Source of the DNA: Phymatolithon calcareum
Lineage: Eukaryota > Rhodophyta > Florideophyceae > Hapalidiales
Direction: 5' to 3'
DNA: 64,000 bases
NCBI GenBank assembly: GCA_977006965.1
Contig: OZ345363.1
Coordinates: 1,488,001 to 1,552,000 of the forward strand
Positions 21,078-31,474 of this stretch are shown here, in pieces (positions within the stretch are counted from its first letter, which is position 1; the number at the start of each line of letters is the position of its first letter). The notes beneath the pieces are model-generated. The model was not told the DNA's origin. It was given only the letters and a program-made list of their open reading frames with translations, and searched no databases. The position numbers and the translations under genes are program-made.

Positions 21078-22560
21078 CTAGACATGACAGACTCTGCAGT
21101 TGTTCTGCGCAGCAAAAGTAGTCATCATGCAAGGTGAAGTCTTCCTTTTCTTCTTCGTTGGTGTTAAGTGGATTCCGACACCACTTCCGGAGGCATATTT
21201 ACGATCTGGGCTGACTAAACGTTGACGAGCATTGCGCAAATCAAATGATTTGTCGATGAGTTGTTCGGCCAGAGTTTCATAGTACCTTCGCTGCGTCATG
21301 TGGTCTTGAGATTCTTGATGTGCGCCAGAAAACAGAAAACCAGCTATCAACGACGCAAATCGCCAGAAGAGATGTGTTAACACGAAAGGACCAGTCTTGA
21401 GTGTGAACTTTTTCTCTATGTCCAAACTCTCTTGACGGCATCGATTATGCCTGCCACTTTGAGCACAGGCCGAATAGTAAGTCTCGCATACTTCAGGCTG
21501 TCCTGAAAGCTCAACACGCGAAGCTCCATCTTCGAGCTGACGCCAGCGCACACGCACGTACGGTCTCCCTTGCATGATGGTTGACGTAGTCGAAATAAAA
21601 TAACTGCGATCTCGGTCAACCAACATTGCCGCCATCTTTGAGGGGTCACCGGTCAACGATTTTCGAACGATGGAAAAGCACTGACCCCTTTCTGAGAGCT
21701 CAACTTGCGATAGGTACTCCATTGGATACTTCTTCGTCGCGGTTTTGATGACTCCTATGAACTTCAGGACCAGTCCGAGAAGCATTTCTTCATATTCGAC
21801 GCTTGCAAAGTATGAATCTGCACAGATAATGCGTCTTCTACCAGAGTATGCGGTGACAGACGGCGCAGAACAGCTGTACCAAGGGCAGTTTCATCCACGA
21901 AGTCTTATTGTTTCTCGTGCAGTGGTTACCAGCTCAAGATGCAACATTATCCCGCTTCTTCTGCATGCCGAATTTTGTATTTCGAAACTGCTCTCCGGTT
22001 TGCGGTCTATAGCGATGTATTTCGGCAGCCCGATGTCGATCCAATGACCGTCGTTTCCATACCAAGGAGAAATAGACTCGTTAACGTAAATCAGATCTGA
22101 CCGATATGAGGTACGCTTTCTGTAATCGTTAATTGGATCAACAAATTCTGAACGAGCGCCCACCGGTGCTGCGCGGACGGCAAAGTGCCTTGCTCACTTG
22201 CTTGCACGCTGAACGTGATGCACCGGAGGTACTCGGAGAACCTGTCTCTGTTCATCCCAGTGTTTTAAAATGAAGAAGCTGGGATATACTTGGTCAGCCT
22301 TGTAGACATCCATACGCCGAACTCAAATCTTGTCATGAGAACCAGAATTCCAAAAAACCTAAGAAGCTCTGTCACTGTAGTCTCTTTTCTTCCTATTCGT
22401 TTCAACTTAGCGGACCTCCAATCAACAATTTTTCAGAAGTGTATCTGGGGAACATTGTCATGAAGCAGTCATACGGCGTGTGTAAGCCGATTCCACATTT
22501 TTCGGATATATATCTCCGTTTATAGTTCGAACATTCCAGACCTGACGGGGAATTCTTCTT
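21078..22560 (-). pseudogene. piggyBac-like (DDE_Tnp_1_7) transposase, decayed
   Basis: Several minus-strand frames read in order as one transposase. 22560-22430: TPYDCFMTMFPRYTSEKLL. About 22260-22210: GMNRDRFSEYLRCITFS. 22163-21891: NESISPWYGNDGHWIDIGLP, YIAIDRKPES, IQNSACRRSGIMLHLELV. 21785-21078: RDRSYFISTTSTI, VRVRWRQLEDG, YYSACAQSGRHNRCRQ, LDIEKKF and a Cys-containing tail. These blocks are typical of algal and oomycete piggyBac-like transposases as I remember them. At least two frameshifts and a stop separate them, so it is inactive. Sequence up to about 23050 on the same strand may be the N-terminal part, but I cannot anchor it. No TTAA-flanked ends were identified. Confidence 0.75.
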
Positions 22561-22601
22561 CCAATTGGACATAGAACCTGGCGCTCGAACCATGGCACTC
22601 C

Positions 22602-23387
22602 ATGAACAAAAGTGCTTGGCGCACAGTCTGGCGTAATGACATCAAGCTCTTCTTGCGATTGTTGGTCCCAAGAACCACGCAGGGTGTAGGCGAGAGAGCC
22701 AGTAAGAGGGCTTCAGAGCTCCTGTTGATTTTCGGCAGGTTTGCGTTGCATTCTGTCGAGAGTGAGGTTGATGCTGAACGTAGAACTGGGCGTTTGGCGA
22801 AGAAGATGTTCGACCACGAGTACTGTAAGCCGGCGCTCGAAGTGCAGAGTTTTGCGTGCTGGGACTCGATAGAACCATTCGAGACGAATGAGAGTCTTCG
22901 TCTGCCTTCCCTGCCTTGACGTTAATAATCTTGACAGTCTTAACCTTAGTCTTCTCGATCTGTTTCTGAACAAGAACCCATTTCTCGCGAAAGCAGGTGC
23001 TCGATCGACCCTTGATATCATCGACGAGTACCTCTTGAACGGTGCCCTTCCCCTTTTTTGACTTGAAAAACGCTCAGTATATTCGGCAGCACTCTGCTAG
23101 ACTTGTACCGATGTTGCTTTGATGTGTACGGCTGCACCGACCGCTCGGCACGGGTCTTTTTCTCGAGGCATGGTAGATGTCTTTTTGTGAGTGATCAGCT
23201 GATCTTCGTTCCTACCGGCGAACGACGCAGTTTTAAGGTAGTAAAAGGGGCACTCCCCACAAGGAACAAAAGCCCGCTTTTCCGAATCTGGCTCTATAAA
23301 ACTGTTCCGCATTCTTTTTATAAACTTTTTTGAGCTTTTAAATTCACCCTCAGTTGAGGGTGTTCGCCACATAGACACTACTGGCAC
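22602..23387. other. sequence next to the piggyBac remnant, unassigned
   Basis: Open frames on both strands overlap at 22602-23021, with no motif I recognise. A minus-strand reading near 23050-22950 (VDDIKGRSSTCFREKWVL) could be the transposase N-terminus. No other gene is supported. Confidence 0.35.
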
Positions 23388-23790
23388 GAAACTGCAATAT
23401 CAAGATTTGATCTCGGCACACGTGTACACATTTCAGGTGGAAAGACAAAGTGTCTCAGATCTTGTATTCATAAAGATTCGTAGTGACACGCGTCCAGTTA
23501 TGATAAGAGTATGGTAATCATACTCTCCTCACTCAGTAGATAATTCTTGACTTTCTCATGTTACTCGTGGCATATGATATTATGACAAATTTGTTTTGTG
23601 TTAGTGTGTCTCCGTCGTCAATTAGCATTTAATTAAGTCTAATCGAGTTCTTAGGTCTATATATCCTAGAGCTGAGGTCCGCCAAGTCAATAAACCAAGG
23701 AACTCATTCACTAACAATTCAACTTCTCCTCAACCAATTCTTTCCAACCAAAATTTTTCCTTCAACTCATCTCATCCCTAACTTCTAACA
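23388..23790 (+). repeat. 5'-truncated lineage A LTR
   Basis: Runs from TGCAATATCAAG through CGGCACACGTGTACAC, a degenerate GACACGCGTC, CTCCGTCGTCAATTAG, CTATATAT and AATAAACC to CTTCTAACA. The first 25 or so bases are missing and no PBS follows. Confidence 0.85.
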
Positions 23791-24041
23791 AGATCTTCTC
23801 CGTGCACATCGCAAAACCGCACTAAAACGAAGATTATAAATTATTGAGCGGGAACATGTGTCTAGCAATCTGTTTTGCAGAAAGTATTAGCAGTACTCAT
23901 GATAGCAGTGCACAAACCAATGCTGTCGGAAGAATTTGAAGAGCACACCGCTTTCCCTGAAGTAAACAGTACCTTACGTGCAGGTAAGAATCGCGACCTG
24001 CTGAACACCACGGGGAGTGCACAACTTCTACGTACAACTGG

Positions 24042-24395
24042 ATGGAGGAGAACCATCGCCAATCTGGAGATTCGTTCGCACGACACGACAGTTCCTCGGC
24101 TGAACCGCCATCGAAGAGAGCGAGAAATAGCGATGGAACATTTCGCGGGCAGAAACGTGATGAAAGATCGGTTTCCGTAAACTTGACTTTGCGCTACCTT
24201 GTACAAGAGGCACACCACAAACACAAAATCCCGTCACTTGAAGATCGAGTCCGTCCTGTCGGAGATCTTGACTTGAAGATAGTTCGGAACCTGCAGAAGC
24301 TTGTTGATGCCGTTACTCGTATTCACAGAGGAACGTACAGTACCTGCACACTTGGAGTGGCGTATTCTAAAAGCGCAAGCAGCTTTTGCTTCTGA
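24042..24395 (+). CDS. hypothetical protein, 117 aa
   Basis: Open frame starting MEENHRQSGDSFARH with a basic Ser/Arg-rich N-terminus (SKRARNSDGTFRGQKRDER) and a more regular second half (LEDRVRPVGDLDLKIVRNLQK). It lies between two LTR fragments. A second plus frame overlaps it (23875-24180). No family recognised; it may be a remnant of a host gene or of a transposon. Confidence 0.25.
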   Translation: MEENHRQSGDSFARHDSSSAEPPSKRARNSDGTFRGQKRDERSVSVNLTLRYLVQEAHHKHKIPSLEDRVRPVGDLDLKIVRNLQKLVDAVTRIHRGTYSTCTLGVAYSKSASSFCF

Positions 24396-24436
24396 ACTAT
24401 TAAAAGTGATAAAAGCCTTGAGGAAGAGAGGACCTG

Positions 24437-24626
24437 ATATAATAAGAGTATGATAATCACAGTCCCCTCACTCAGTAGATAATTTTTATTTTCTATTTGT
24501 TACACATGTCATATGATATTTTGACAAATTTGTTTAGAGTTAGCGTTTCTCCGTCGTCAACTAGGGTTTTTGACTTATCTGGTCAGATCCTCAGGTCTAT
24601 ATATCCGAGACCTGAGGTCAGCATAC
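24437..24626 (+). repeat. internal fragment of a lineage A LTR
   Basis: Starts within ATAAGAGTATGATAATCA and includes ACTCAGTAGATAATTTTT, CTCCGTCGTCAACTAGGG and CTATATAT, ending in GACCTGAGGTC where the DNA transposon begins. The expected AATAAACCAAGG part is absent on the far side of the transposon. Confidence 0.8.
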
Positions 24627-24634
24627 TCAAAAAA

Positions 24635-24654
24635 TGTACGACCCCGTTACAGCA
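24635..24654 (+). repeat. left terminal inverted repeat of the DNA transposon
   Basis: TGTACGACCCCGTTACAGCA, 20 bases perfectly inverted at 28377-28396. Confidence 0.92.
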
Positions 24655-24921
24655 AAAACCGCGGAAATTTTTTCATGTTCTTATTGCAACTCTCCAGAGA
24701 AAACTGTCGCGATGGTCATATCGCCGCTTTATCAGAGCTGCATTTTCAAGGGGATATTGAGGCATGTTGTACTCGACAATTCTGGTTATATCTGTAATAA
24801 ATGGTCCAAATTCGAAACTTTTTGAAACTTTCAGAAGCGTTAGACAACCCAACTGTGCACGAAAACTCCGTCACAGTGCTAGCAAGAAAGACGAATTTCC
24901 TGTTCACGCAAGGGTTGTGTC

Positions 24922-27900
24922 ATGTCATGCGCACAGCACCACAGCATGCACAAGGGCCGCTGTGCATCTTGCCTCCGATGCGTCTACTGCCCTCCAGGCC
25001 CGGCTTGTACCGTCTCACATGAACGAAAGAGTCCTGGTCGCCCCTGTGGCACAACTTCAAGTGCGGTGCAAAATCAAGAAACTCTACTATCACCGAGGAT
25101 TCGTAACGCAGACATTGGCGGGCACATCCGCAGTGTCGTGAATGGAAAGGAGATGTTGAACAAAACACATGGTAAATTGGCCGTCCGTACCGCCGCGGAG
25201 GTCCTTGGAGTCAATCTCAATGTATTTGCATGGACCGGGTCTTCCACAGCAGTCAGCAATGTTGCCTGTGACGATATCGCGAGACTCACGTGCTCAATCG
25301 TCGCGGCGATGTGCCCGAGCGGTGTGCCTAATGCAAATGTGAACTTAATGCGCCTTACCAAAAAAATTACAAAGGGCTTGACAATGTTTAACCGCAGCGT
25401 ACGCGATATGAATGAAATTGGCTCGCGCCCAGGTGAAGATGAAAACGATGGCGAGGAGGATTCTGACGACGTAAGCAGTTATGAGGATGAAGAAAACAGA
25501 GAAACGATCTCAAGCGTTATGCCTCACAGGCTTGTCAAAAAGTTACTTGAAGTCGCTTCTAGAGGAAACAAAACAGCCAAGCGCTACGCATTTTCCTTTC
25601 TTTGCGCTGGGCTCTCCCGACGACAAATCAACGAGCTGAGCGAGCGGCAAGCTATTTCTAACGTTCAGGTGGGAGAGTGCTTTTTTTCGAGCTGCCGGAG
25701 CGATTTTAACATCATAGCATCAGGAAAGGACCTCACTACACGACGCCATAAAACCCCTCTCAACATTGAAGACATTCTGGCGGCATTCGACAAGCTGCAC
25801 AGTATGTGCAAGCTAAGTTGGCGAAACGGAATTCTCCGCACGATTAAGATTGGTAACGATCATTTCCATGTTCCGCTCCTCCAGCGTCAAGTCAGTCTGA
25901 CCAGGCTGATCGAGCGTTACAAGGAGATTTGCGAGGCTGAGCAGTCGCCTGAGAGTACTGCAGACATCGAAAGCTCACTGCCTAAAAGGGTCGGGGTTCA
26001 GTTATTTAGGAGACTTGCCAACATAATAACTGTGCCAACCCGATCTAAGAGTTGCGTGTCGTACTACTACACAGATGGTGTGGTTGAGACTTTTCCGTAC
26101 ATACGCAAGATGTCGGAGAGGCTTAAGGAGATTAACTATAGCGTGAGCGGAAACTCCGAGCGCAGAATTTTGTCGTTCATGAATTCTGTTGAGTTTGTCG
26201 AAGAGTTTGTTAAGTACGAGCTGGAGAGCCACCTTAGCGAGAGTCTTGATGGCTGTCCTGAGGGTATGCACTGCTGCCGTTTTGCACTCGGCGCCGGATG
26301 TCAGCACGAACATGTGTATGATTGCAAGCTCTGTGCATCTACAGACATGCTCGCAGATGAGCTTGGGCGCATCGTGGACGAAATGATACCAAGGTGCACA
26401 GGCGATGTGGTGGCCGAGTTGATCACAATGAAGGCCGCATCAAGACGCATCCAAAACCTAATATTTAAGTTTGTCCGCCACGTAGCCCGGGGTAAATGGC
26501 AGGATGCTCGTTTACGTGAGTTGATGAAGGAAATCTGGGAAGAGCACCGCGCTGGAAACCGTACTCGCCTCGTTGTTGACCTAGACCACAAGCGGAAGGT
26601 TTTGCCAATGCAGTACCGTAAAAGTCAGCGTGCTGGCGACGCCGAAGCGGGTATGGTTCTCCCTGGCTCAATGGTCATGATTCCCGATGTGGAAGGAAAT
26701 GTGGATCCCAATAAGGCACAATTTAAGCTATCTTTTATCGATGTCATTCAAATGGGTGGTGATCAGGATAATCTCACGACAATTGCAAACCTGGAGGCCA
26801 TCATACACCAAATTAAAAAGGGTATCCCCGACGCTGAAGAGCAAATTATTGTGTCCGAGAATGCCACAAGGTTTGCGGCCAGCAACACTGTGCCACTCAT
26901 TGTGCGCCTCAACGACCAGCTCCTGTCCGGTGGACATGGTATCCGCATCGCGCAGTATCATTTCAATGAGGCACAGCGCGGCCGGGGCATGCTTGACACA
27001 CACTTCTCCTTCCTTCACAGAAACATTCGTGCCTATGTTAATGCCGACAACGATGTTCGGTCTCACTTTGAGCTCTTTAAGGCACTCCAGTTCAAAGGCG
27101 GTGTTGCTGCTTCGACCACCATCCTACACCGCATGCCTAACGAATGGAACAAAAAAGTGGAGAGCTTTTCGACCAAACTGGCCACGGGCTCACACAAAAT
27201 ACACAACCTGGTATTTCTGTCGGAGGAACAGGCAGCACTGAGACTGGCTGCCGAGCGGACTCAAGCTAGGGAGAAAAATCGGGAGCAGTCGTCAGATCCG
27301 GCTGTGTGCCTGGTTCAAACGCATACTGGCCTGATCAATCCATACATCTCGAATGGCAGTGGTGTCACGCGCGTCGATGCGGAGACTGGCGGTGAGATTG
27401 TGCGCAGGAGCAAAGTAGAAGATTTTTTTCATAAGAGTTCCAAGCTGTCATATATCACAGTGCAAACAAACCCGGACCACCGCGCGTTCCGTGGGGTAGT
27501 CCTACGTCAGTTTAAAAGGTCTAATCTCGGCATGCATGATCTACGCAAGACATTGGATGCTGAACATCCGTCGAGTGAGGTAGCAAACGATGAGGACATG
27601 GTCACATCTGTCATGTCCGAAAGCTCTGATTCGGCGGCCGATGACGAACTCAAAGTGCGCAAAACTTCATTTCACCAATGTGACAGATGCAAACGAATCT
27701 TCCACCTCGTCGATGCTCACATCCGACACGTTTCCGCATGCAACGGCCGGAAAACTGCTGACAATGTAGTCATCGACGATTTAAAACAATGTCTGGAGGC
27801 AATTCGGCCCGCGGAAGTGGATTCGCCGACCACGCAGAAAAAAGCAACAATGTGGACTGCAGAAAATTGGTCAGAGGAAGCATTGTTGCGCAGAAACATC

Positions 27901-28200
27901 AACTGGGGAGCGAAGAATGGAACCGAGACGTCGCTGCAGTTACCCGAGGAAGTACGTAAGGCTCTGACGGCCATTAAACAGAGAGAAAAAGCCACAGGAA
28001 TTACGACGCCTGTGACGCGAGTTATGGAGGAATTAGGAGCCTTTTTAGCCCAGAGCTGGGATACGCGTTACATTACCACCATCGAGCGTATTACAAGTTT
28101 CTTCTCCTCCTTTAACCAAAAAGAGCGGGCCTCACGAGCAACGAAGAAGCGGCGCGTTACTGCGGACGTTTCCTTGGGCGCTGCGGAACCTTCCCCGTAG
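24922..28200 (+). CDS. putative DDE/DEE transposase with zinc-binding modules (1092 aa)
   Basis: Uninterrupted frame. Visible features: N-terminal Cys cluster (C14, C17, C20, C23, C29) followed by a basic KSPGRPCG stretch; acidic linker about 170-195; mid-protein Cys/His cluster 445-471 (C445, C451, C452, C460, H462, H464, C468, C471); C-terminal finger 920-940 (CDRCKRIFH...H..H...C); basic tail (ATKKRRV). Candidate catalytic residues: D553 or D555 in VVDLDHKRKVLPMQYR, E646 in VSENATRF, E683 in HFNEAQRGRGMLD. The block order (DxKxxxLP, then S-D/E-NA, then F-x-E-x-Q-x-G-x-G) resembles long Cys-rich transposase-like proteins of corals and fish as I remember them. Family assignment is inference; KDZ-type elements are one alternative. 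Flanking perfect TIRs make transposase the best reading. Confidence 0.72.
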   Translation: MSCAQHHSMHKGRCASCLRCVYCPPGPACTVSHERKSPGRPCGTTSSAVQNQETLLSPRIRNADIGGHIRSVVNGKEMLNKTHGKLAVRTAAEVLGVNLNVFAWTGSSTAVSNVACDDIARLTCSIVAAMCPSGVPNANVNLMRLTKKITKGLTMFNRSVRDMNEIGSRPGEDENDGEEDSDDVSSYEDEENRETISSVMPHRLVKKLLEVASRGNKTAKRYAFSFLCAGLSRRQINELSERQAISNVQVGECFFSSCRSDFNIIASGKDLTTRRHKTPLNIEDILAAFDKLHSMCKLSWRNGILRTIKIGNDHFHVPLLQRQVSLTRLIERYKEICEAEQSPESTADIESSLPKRVGVQLFRRLANIITVPTRSKSCVSYYYTDGVVETFPYIRKMSERLKEINYSVSGNSERRILSFMNSVEFVEEFVKYELESHLSESLDGCPEGMHCCRFALGAGCQHEHVYDCKLCASTDMLADELGRIVDEMIPRCTGDVVAELITMKAASRRIQNLIFKFVRHVARGKWQDARLRELMKEIWEEHRAGNRTRLVVDLDHKRKVLPMQYRKSQRAGDAEAGMVLPGSMVMIPDVEGNVDPNKAQFKLSFIDVIQMGGDQDNLTTIANLEAIIHQIKKGIPDAEEQIIVSENATRFAASNTVPLIVRLNDQLLSGGHGIRIAQYHFNEAQRGRGMLDTHFSFLHRNIRAYVNADNDVRSHFELFKALQFKGGVAASTTILHRMPNEWNKKVESFSTKLATGSHKIHNLVFLSEEQAALRLAAERTQAREKNREQSSDPAVCLVQTHTGLINPYISNGSGVTRVDAETGGEIVRRSKVEDFFHKSSKLSYITVQTNPDHRAFRGVVLRQFKRSNLGMHDLRKTLDAEHPSSEVANDEDMVTSVMSESSDSAADDELKVRKTSFHQCDRCKRIFHLVDAHIRHVSACNGRKTADNVVIDDLKQCLEAIRPAEVDSPTTQKKATMWTAENWSEEALLRRNINWGAKNGTETSLQLPEEVRKALTAIKQREKATGITTPVTRVMEELGAFLAQSWDTRYITTIERITSFFSSFNQKERASRATKKRRVTADVSLGAAEPSP

Positions 28201-28376
28201 CAGGGCTTCGGATAGCAATGATTATGTGTCGCGAATAAATCTAATCCATTGAAAAAGAAAATGTTCCCAAAAATTTTTGTTTGAGAATGCGTGGAGTAGT
28301 ACTGTAAATCTTATATGATAAGCAGATAATACCTAGAGAAACCGTTGCGCTTGCAGGATTTATTTTCCGATATAAA

Positions 28377-28396
28377 TGCTGTAACGGGGTCGTACA
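28377..28396 (-). repeat. right terminal inverted repeat of the DNA transposon
   Basis: TGCTGTAACGGGGTCGTACA, exact reverse complement of 24635-24654. Confidence 0.92.
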
Positions 28397-29335
28397 AAAG
28401 CTATCGTGCATCGCTCAGCGGGACACCACGAGACGCAAATGCGATACGAACTTGATGAAAGATCCTTTCCTCTGTCAAGAACGTCGTTTTTAAAATCTCA
28501 CAAACTATTTCCTAGAACGCCAACGTTAGAAGAAAACTGCAGTTGACTATGCTGAGAACTCTCGTGCCGGACAATTTGGCTCTTGTACGCCGCGTGGGCG
28601 AAACTGTACTATGCTGTGGCGAAAAAGGAGCTCTTTTATCTCGCCCAGACCCCTTGGAGCAACAAATTAAGTTCTCCTACATTACCGGCCACGTTGGTGT
28701 TGACAAAGATGCGCTCCCCGACGGCAATTTTGCTCATAATGTGCCCAGAAGCTCCGGCCCTCCACAACGCTCGCAGTATTCCATATGCCTTGATCAGTTT
28801 TAAGTCTTGAAGGAGATGAAGGAAAACTGCTTTGGAAGCAGAGATGATGAATCAGATGAGAATGATATACGCCTTGTCTTCTCAGAAGCTGAAAAAAACC
28901 CTTGCTCTTTTACGGACACCGGGTGCTACCGAAATTGCATATTGCCCGGGATGCTTCCATTCATAGCGCAATCACATTGATTGAGTCTGATGACGTTCTT
29001 GCACAGAGAACACAGGACGGCAAAATCTTTGTTCATGCGCACTTTGCTCTCGCGATGAAATACATCAATTTCTGTAATATAAAATACGAGCAAAACATCA
29101 TCCCACCGCATTAGGTTGTTTGTGAGCTGAACAGCAATGAGTAGCTGGATAACTCTTCCGCTGAGTTGGTATTTATTCGGCGGACAATGAGAACTTGATA
29201 TATTGGGAGCAGATGAAGTACGAAAGTATGTTAATTTTGGGTAGGCAAGTGATGTCCAGTACGAAGAAGTCTTTGTGGGATCAATTCGTGGTCGTATCTG
29301 TTCAATTTCAAGTTATTCGTTCCGGAAATACATTT
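28397..29335. other. unassigned spacer between DNA transposon and A8
   Basis: Contains short overlapping frames (for example 28543-28810). One reading, AAWAKLYYAVAKKELFYL near 28580-28640, looks protein-like but is short and matches nothing I recognise. Possibly remnants of an older element. Confidence 0.4.
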
Positions 29336-29774
29336 TGTTGGAAATGTGACTTCTCGGAGGTCTTGTTGCAGTATATATCATCCTATGTCATAAGTCTCTA
29401 ACTATTTTTCATATGTTATGATAGAATCAATCCATGTTTTTTTCATCTTTACTGGCAATGTTGCAGTTCAATCAATTTCTTGAATGATCTTGTTATTGTC
29501 AGTAATTCAATCATTTTGTTGATTTTCATTGGCACTGTTCTTTTATCAATCATTTTGTTGATTGAATCAATCACAGTCGATAATTCAATCTTTAGTTGAT
29601 TCATTCAATCACAGTTCGTAGTGCAATGAGCATCAGAGGACGTATCATACCTCAATCCGAGGCCTATATAAGACCCGGATCTGAAGTCCAGACTCAATAA
29701 ACTAAGGAACATCTCACAACCAACCCAACCATCTCAACCATCTCACCGATCAACCTCAAAACCTCTATCCAACA
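29336..29774 (+). repeat. 5' LTR of A8 (divergent subfamily)
   Basis: TGTTGGAAATGTGACTTC to CTCTATCCAACA, followed by the PBS. The middle is unlike the other LTRs: it is built of repeated TTGATTGAATCAATCA-type inverted motifs (about 29405-29620) and lacks the CACGTG palindromes. TATATAAGAC and AATAAACTAAGG near the 3' part keep the core promoter and poly(A) signal. Confidence 0.85.
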
Positions 29775-30083
29775 GGTAATGGGCCGGGATAACGCGTAAT
29801 CAACCAGAGCTATCACCTTACCGAGGGGTCCTCCTTCCCTCTCGGCAACTCATTCTCAACCAATTTTCATTATCAAAATGTTTAAAACCCTGTGGTATCT
29901 GCGCCATCCATCGGCCAACCTAAAACAGTCGGACAACATCTGTGCTTTGCCACGTTGTGAAAGGGATAAACGCTTGAGAAATCAGGTAGTCTTCCGAGTA
30001 TCCTCCTAGACGCATCTCGGCTCTGCAAAATTCTGTTGTGTGATTGGAAGGGAATCTGAAAGACTTGTCGGAGTACGGTTTAC

Positions 30084-30526
30084 TGTTGGAAGTGTGATTG
30101 CTTGGAGCTCTAGTCGCAAAGACATTTCAATATCAACGTATGATCTCGGTACACGTGTACACGTGTCAAGTCGAAAGTCAAAGTGTCTCAGAACTTTGAA
30201 TCAAGAAGATTGTCAGTGACACGTGTCAAAGTATGATAACAGTATGATAATCATACTCCCCTCACTCAGTAGATGAATCTTGATTTTTTAATGTTACACG
30301 TGTCATATGATATTTTAACAAATTTGTTCAGGGTTAGAGTGTCTCCGTCGTCAATTAGGGTTTTTGATCAAGTTGATTCAGTTCTCAGGTCTTATAGTCT
30401 TGACCTGAGGTCCGCCAAGTCAATAAACCGAGGAACACATTCTCACCTAACTCAGCTTCTACTCAACCATTCTCTTTCAACCAAACTTTTTCTTTCTCCC
30501 CATCACTTGTCTAACGTTCTTCAACA
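30084..30526 (+). repeat. solo LTR (A4/A6 type) in the leader of A8
   Basis: TGTTGGAAGTGTGATTGC to GTTCTTCAACA, 443 bp, flanked by perfect TTTAC duplications (30079-30083, 30527-30531). Has all palindromes and AATAAACC. Clear product of insertion followed by LTR-LTR recombination. Confidence 0.93.
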
Positions 30527-30819
30527 TTTACCGATTTGAAAGACAGTCTGCCACGCACAGCACGTGGTTAGTAGGCCCCGTATACTCATCTGCAAGGAAA
30601 AGGTCGCAATTATAGCCTCACGAAGTACTTGCTCGGTGGGGTGTGCCAACATCAACATTGGAGTTTAGGACATTCGAATTGACCGATACGTCTTGCAGTG
30701 CGTGTATCCGGCTGCAGGTTCAGGTGTACCAAAACGCCACAAGAGGTAAATGGTATACGGCCTAGAGCCATCCCCAGATCAAGCTCCGGGTCACACTGAC
30801 TCGAAGCGAATTTCCTATA

Positions 30820-31465
30820 AGGGACAGACGAGTTCAAAGTCTGGCGTCGACATGACAATAAGGCTAAAGCGATTATTGGTCTCTCCCTTTCCGATGCACA
30901 TCTCGAACATGTCCGAGGTGTCGAAACGGCGAAAGCGATGAGGCAGGCGATTCTCAACATATTCGAACGCCATACGCTTCTTAACAAACTCGCCGCTCGT
31001 CGCAAGTTCTATACGCCCACAATGCTCGAGGGTGAAAAAATACTGCCATACACTAACCGAATTCGTCAGCTCGCATCCACACTCAAATCAATGAGTGCTG
31101 ACATCGACGACAAGGAAATGGCAATGGCTGTCCTGAATGGTCTTCCGGATCGTTATGAGAGTTTCATCAGTGCCTTAGACGCACTTGGAAATGAGGACGA
31201 AACATTCTCTCCCGAGCTTGTGAAGAGCCGACTTCTACAAGAGGAACAACGTATGACTATGCGCCTCGAAGCCTCGACGGAGAAGTCTGAGTCCACAGCT
31301 CTTGTAAGTGCAACTCAAAATGGTTCATACGCCTATGCCTATTATGATCATTGGACATCCTTCTCTCAGGTCTTGGGTCAACTTTCCACACCTCGCACTA
31401 CCCGGATACAAACCTCCGGGTCGAAAAGGAAAGAAGGACAAAACTACTGCCTTATTTGCTGGTGA
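30820..31465 (+). pseudogene. A8 gag, 5'-deleted and frameshifted
   Basis: Begins at the equivalent of Gag residue 48 (DEFKVWRRHDNKAKAIIG), so the start codon and first 47 residues are deleted. Continues with NIFERHTLLNKLAARRKFYT and DALGNEDETFSPELVKS to EEQRMTMRLEAS. The frame is then lost near 31330; the expected zinc knuckle is not readable. Confidence 0.85.
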
Positions 31466-31474
31466 AACAGAATC

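Larger units (their letters stand above)
24635..28396 (+). mobile_element. complete TIR DNA transposon, unclassified family (3762 bp)
   Basis: Bounded by perfect 20-bp inverted repeats, TGTACGACCCCGTTACAGCA at 24635-24654 and its reverse complement at 28377-28396. Directly inside, CCGCGGAAA and TATCGGAAAA look like a degenerate continuation. AAA flanks each end, so a short target duplication is possible but cannot be told from the A-rich context. It contains one long ORF (24922-28200) on the plus strand and little else. The left flank is an LTR fragment; the same LTR does not resume on the right, so the site has been rearranged. Confidence 0.85.
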
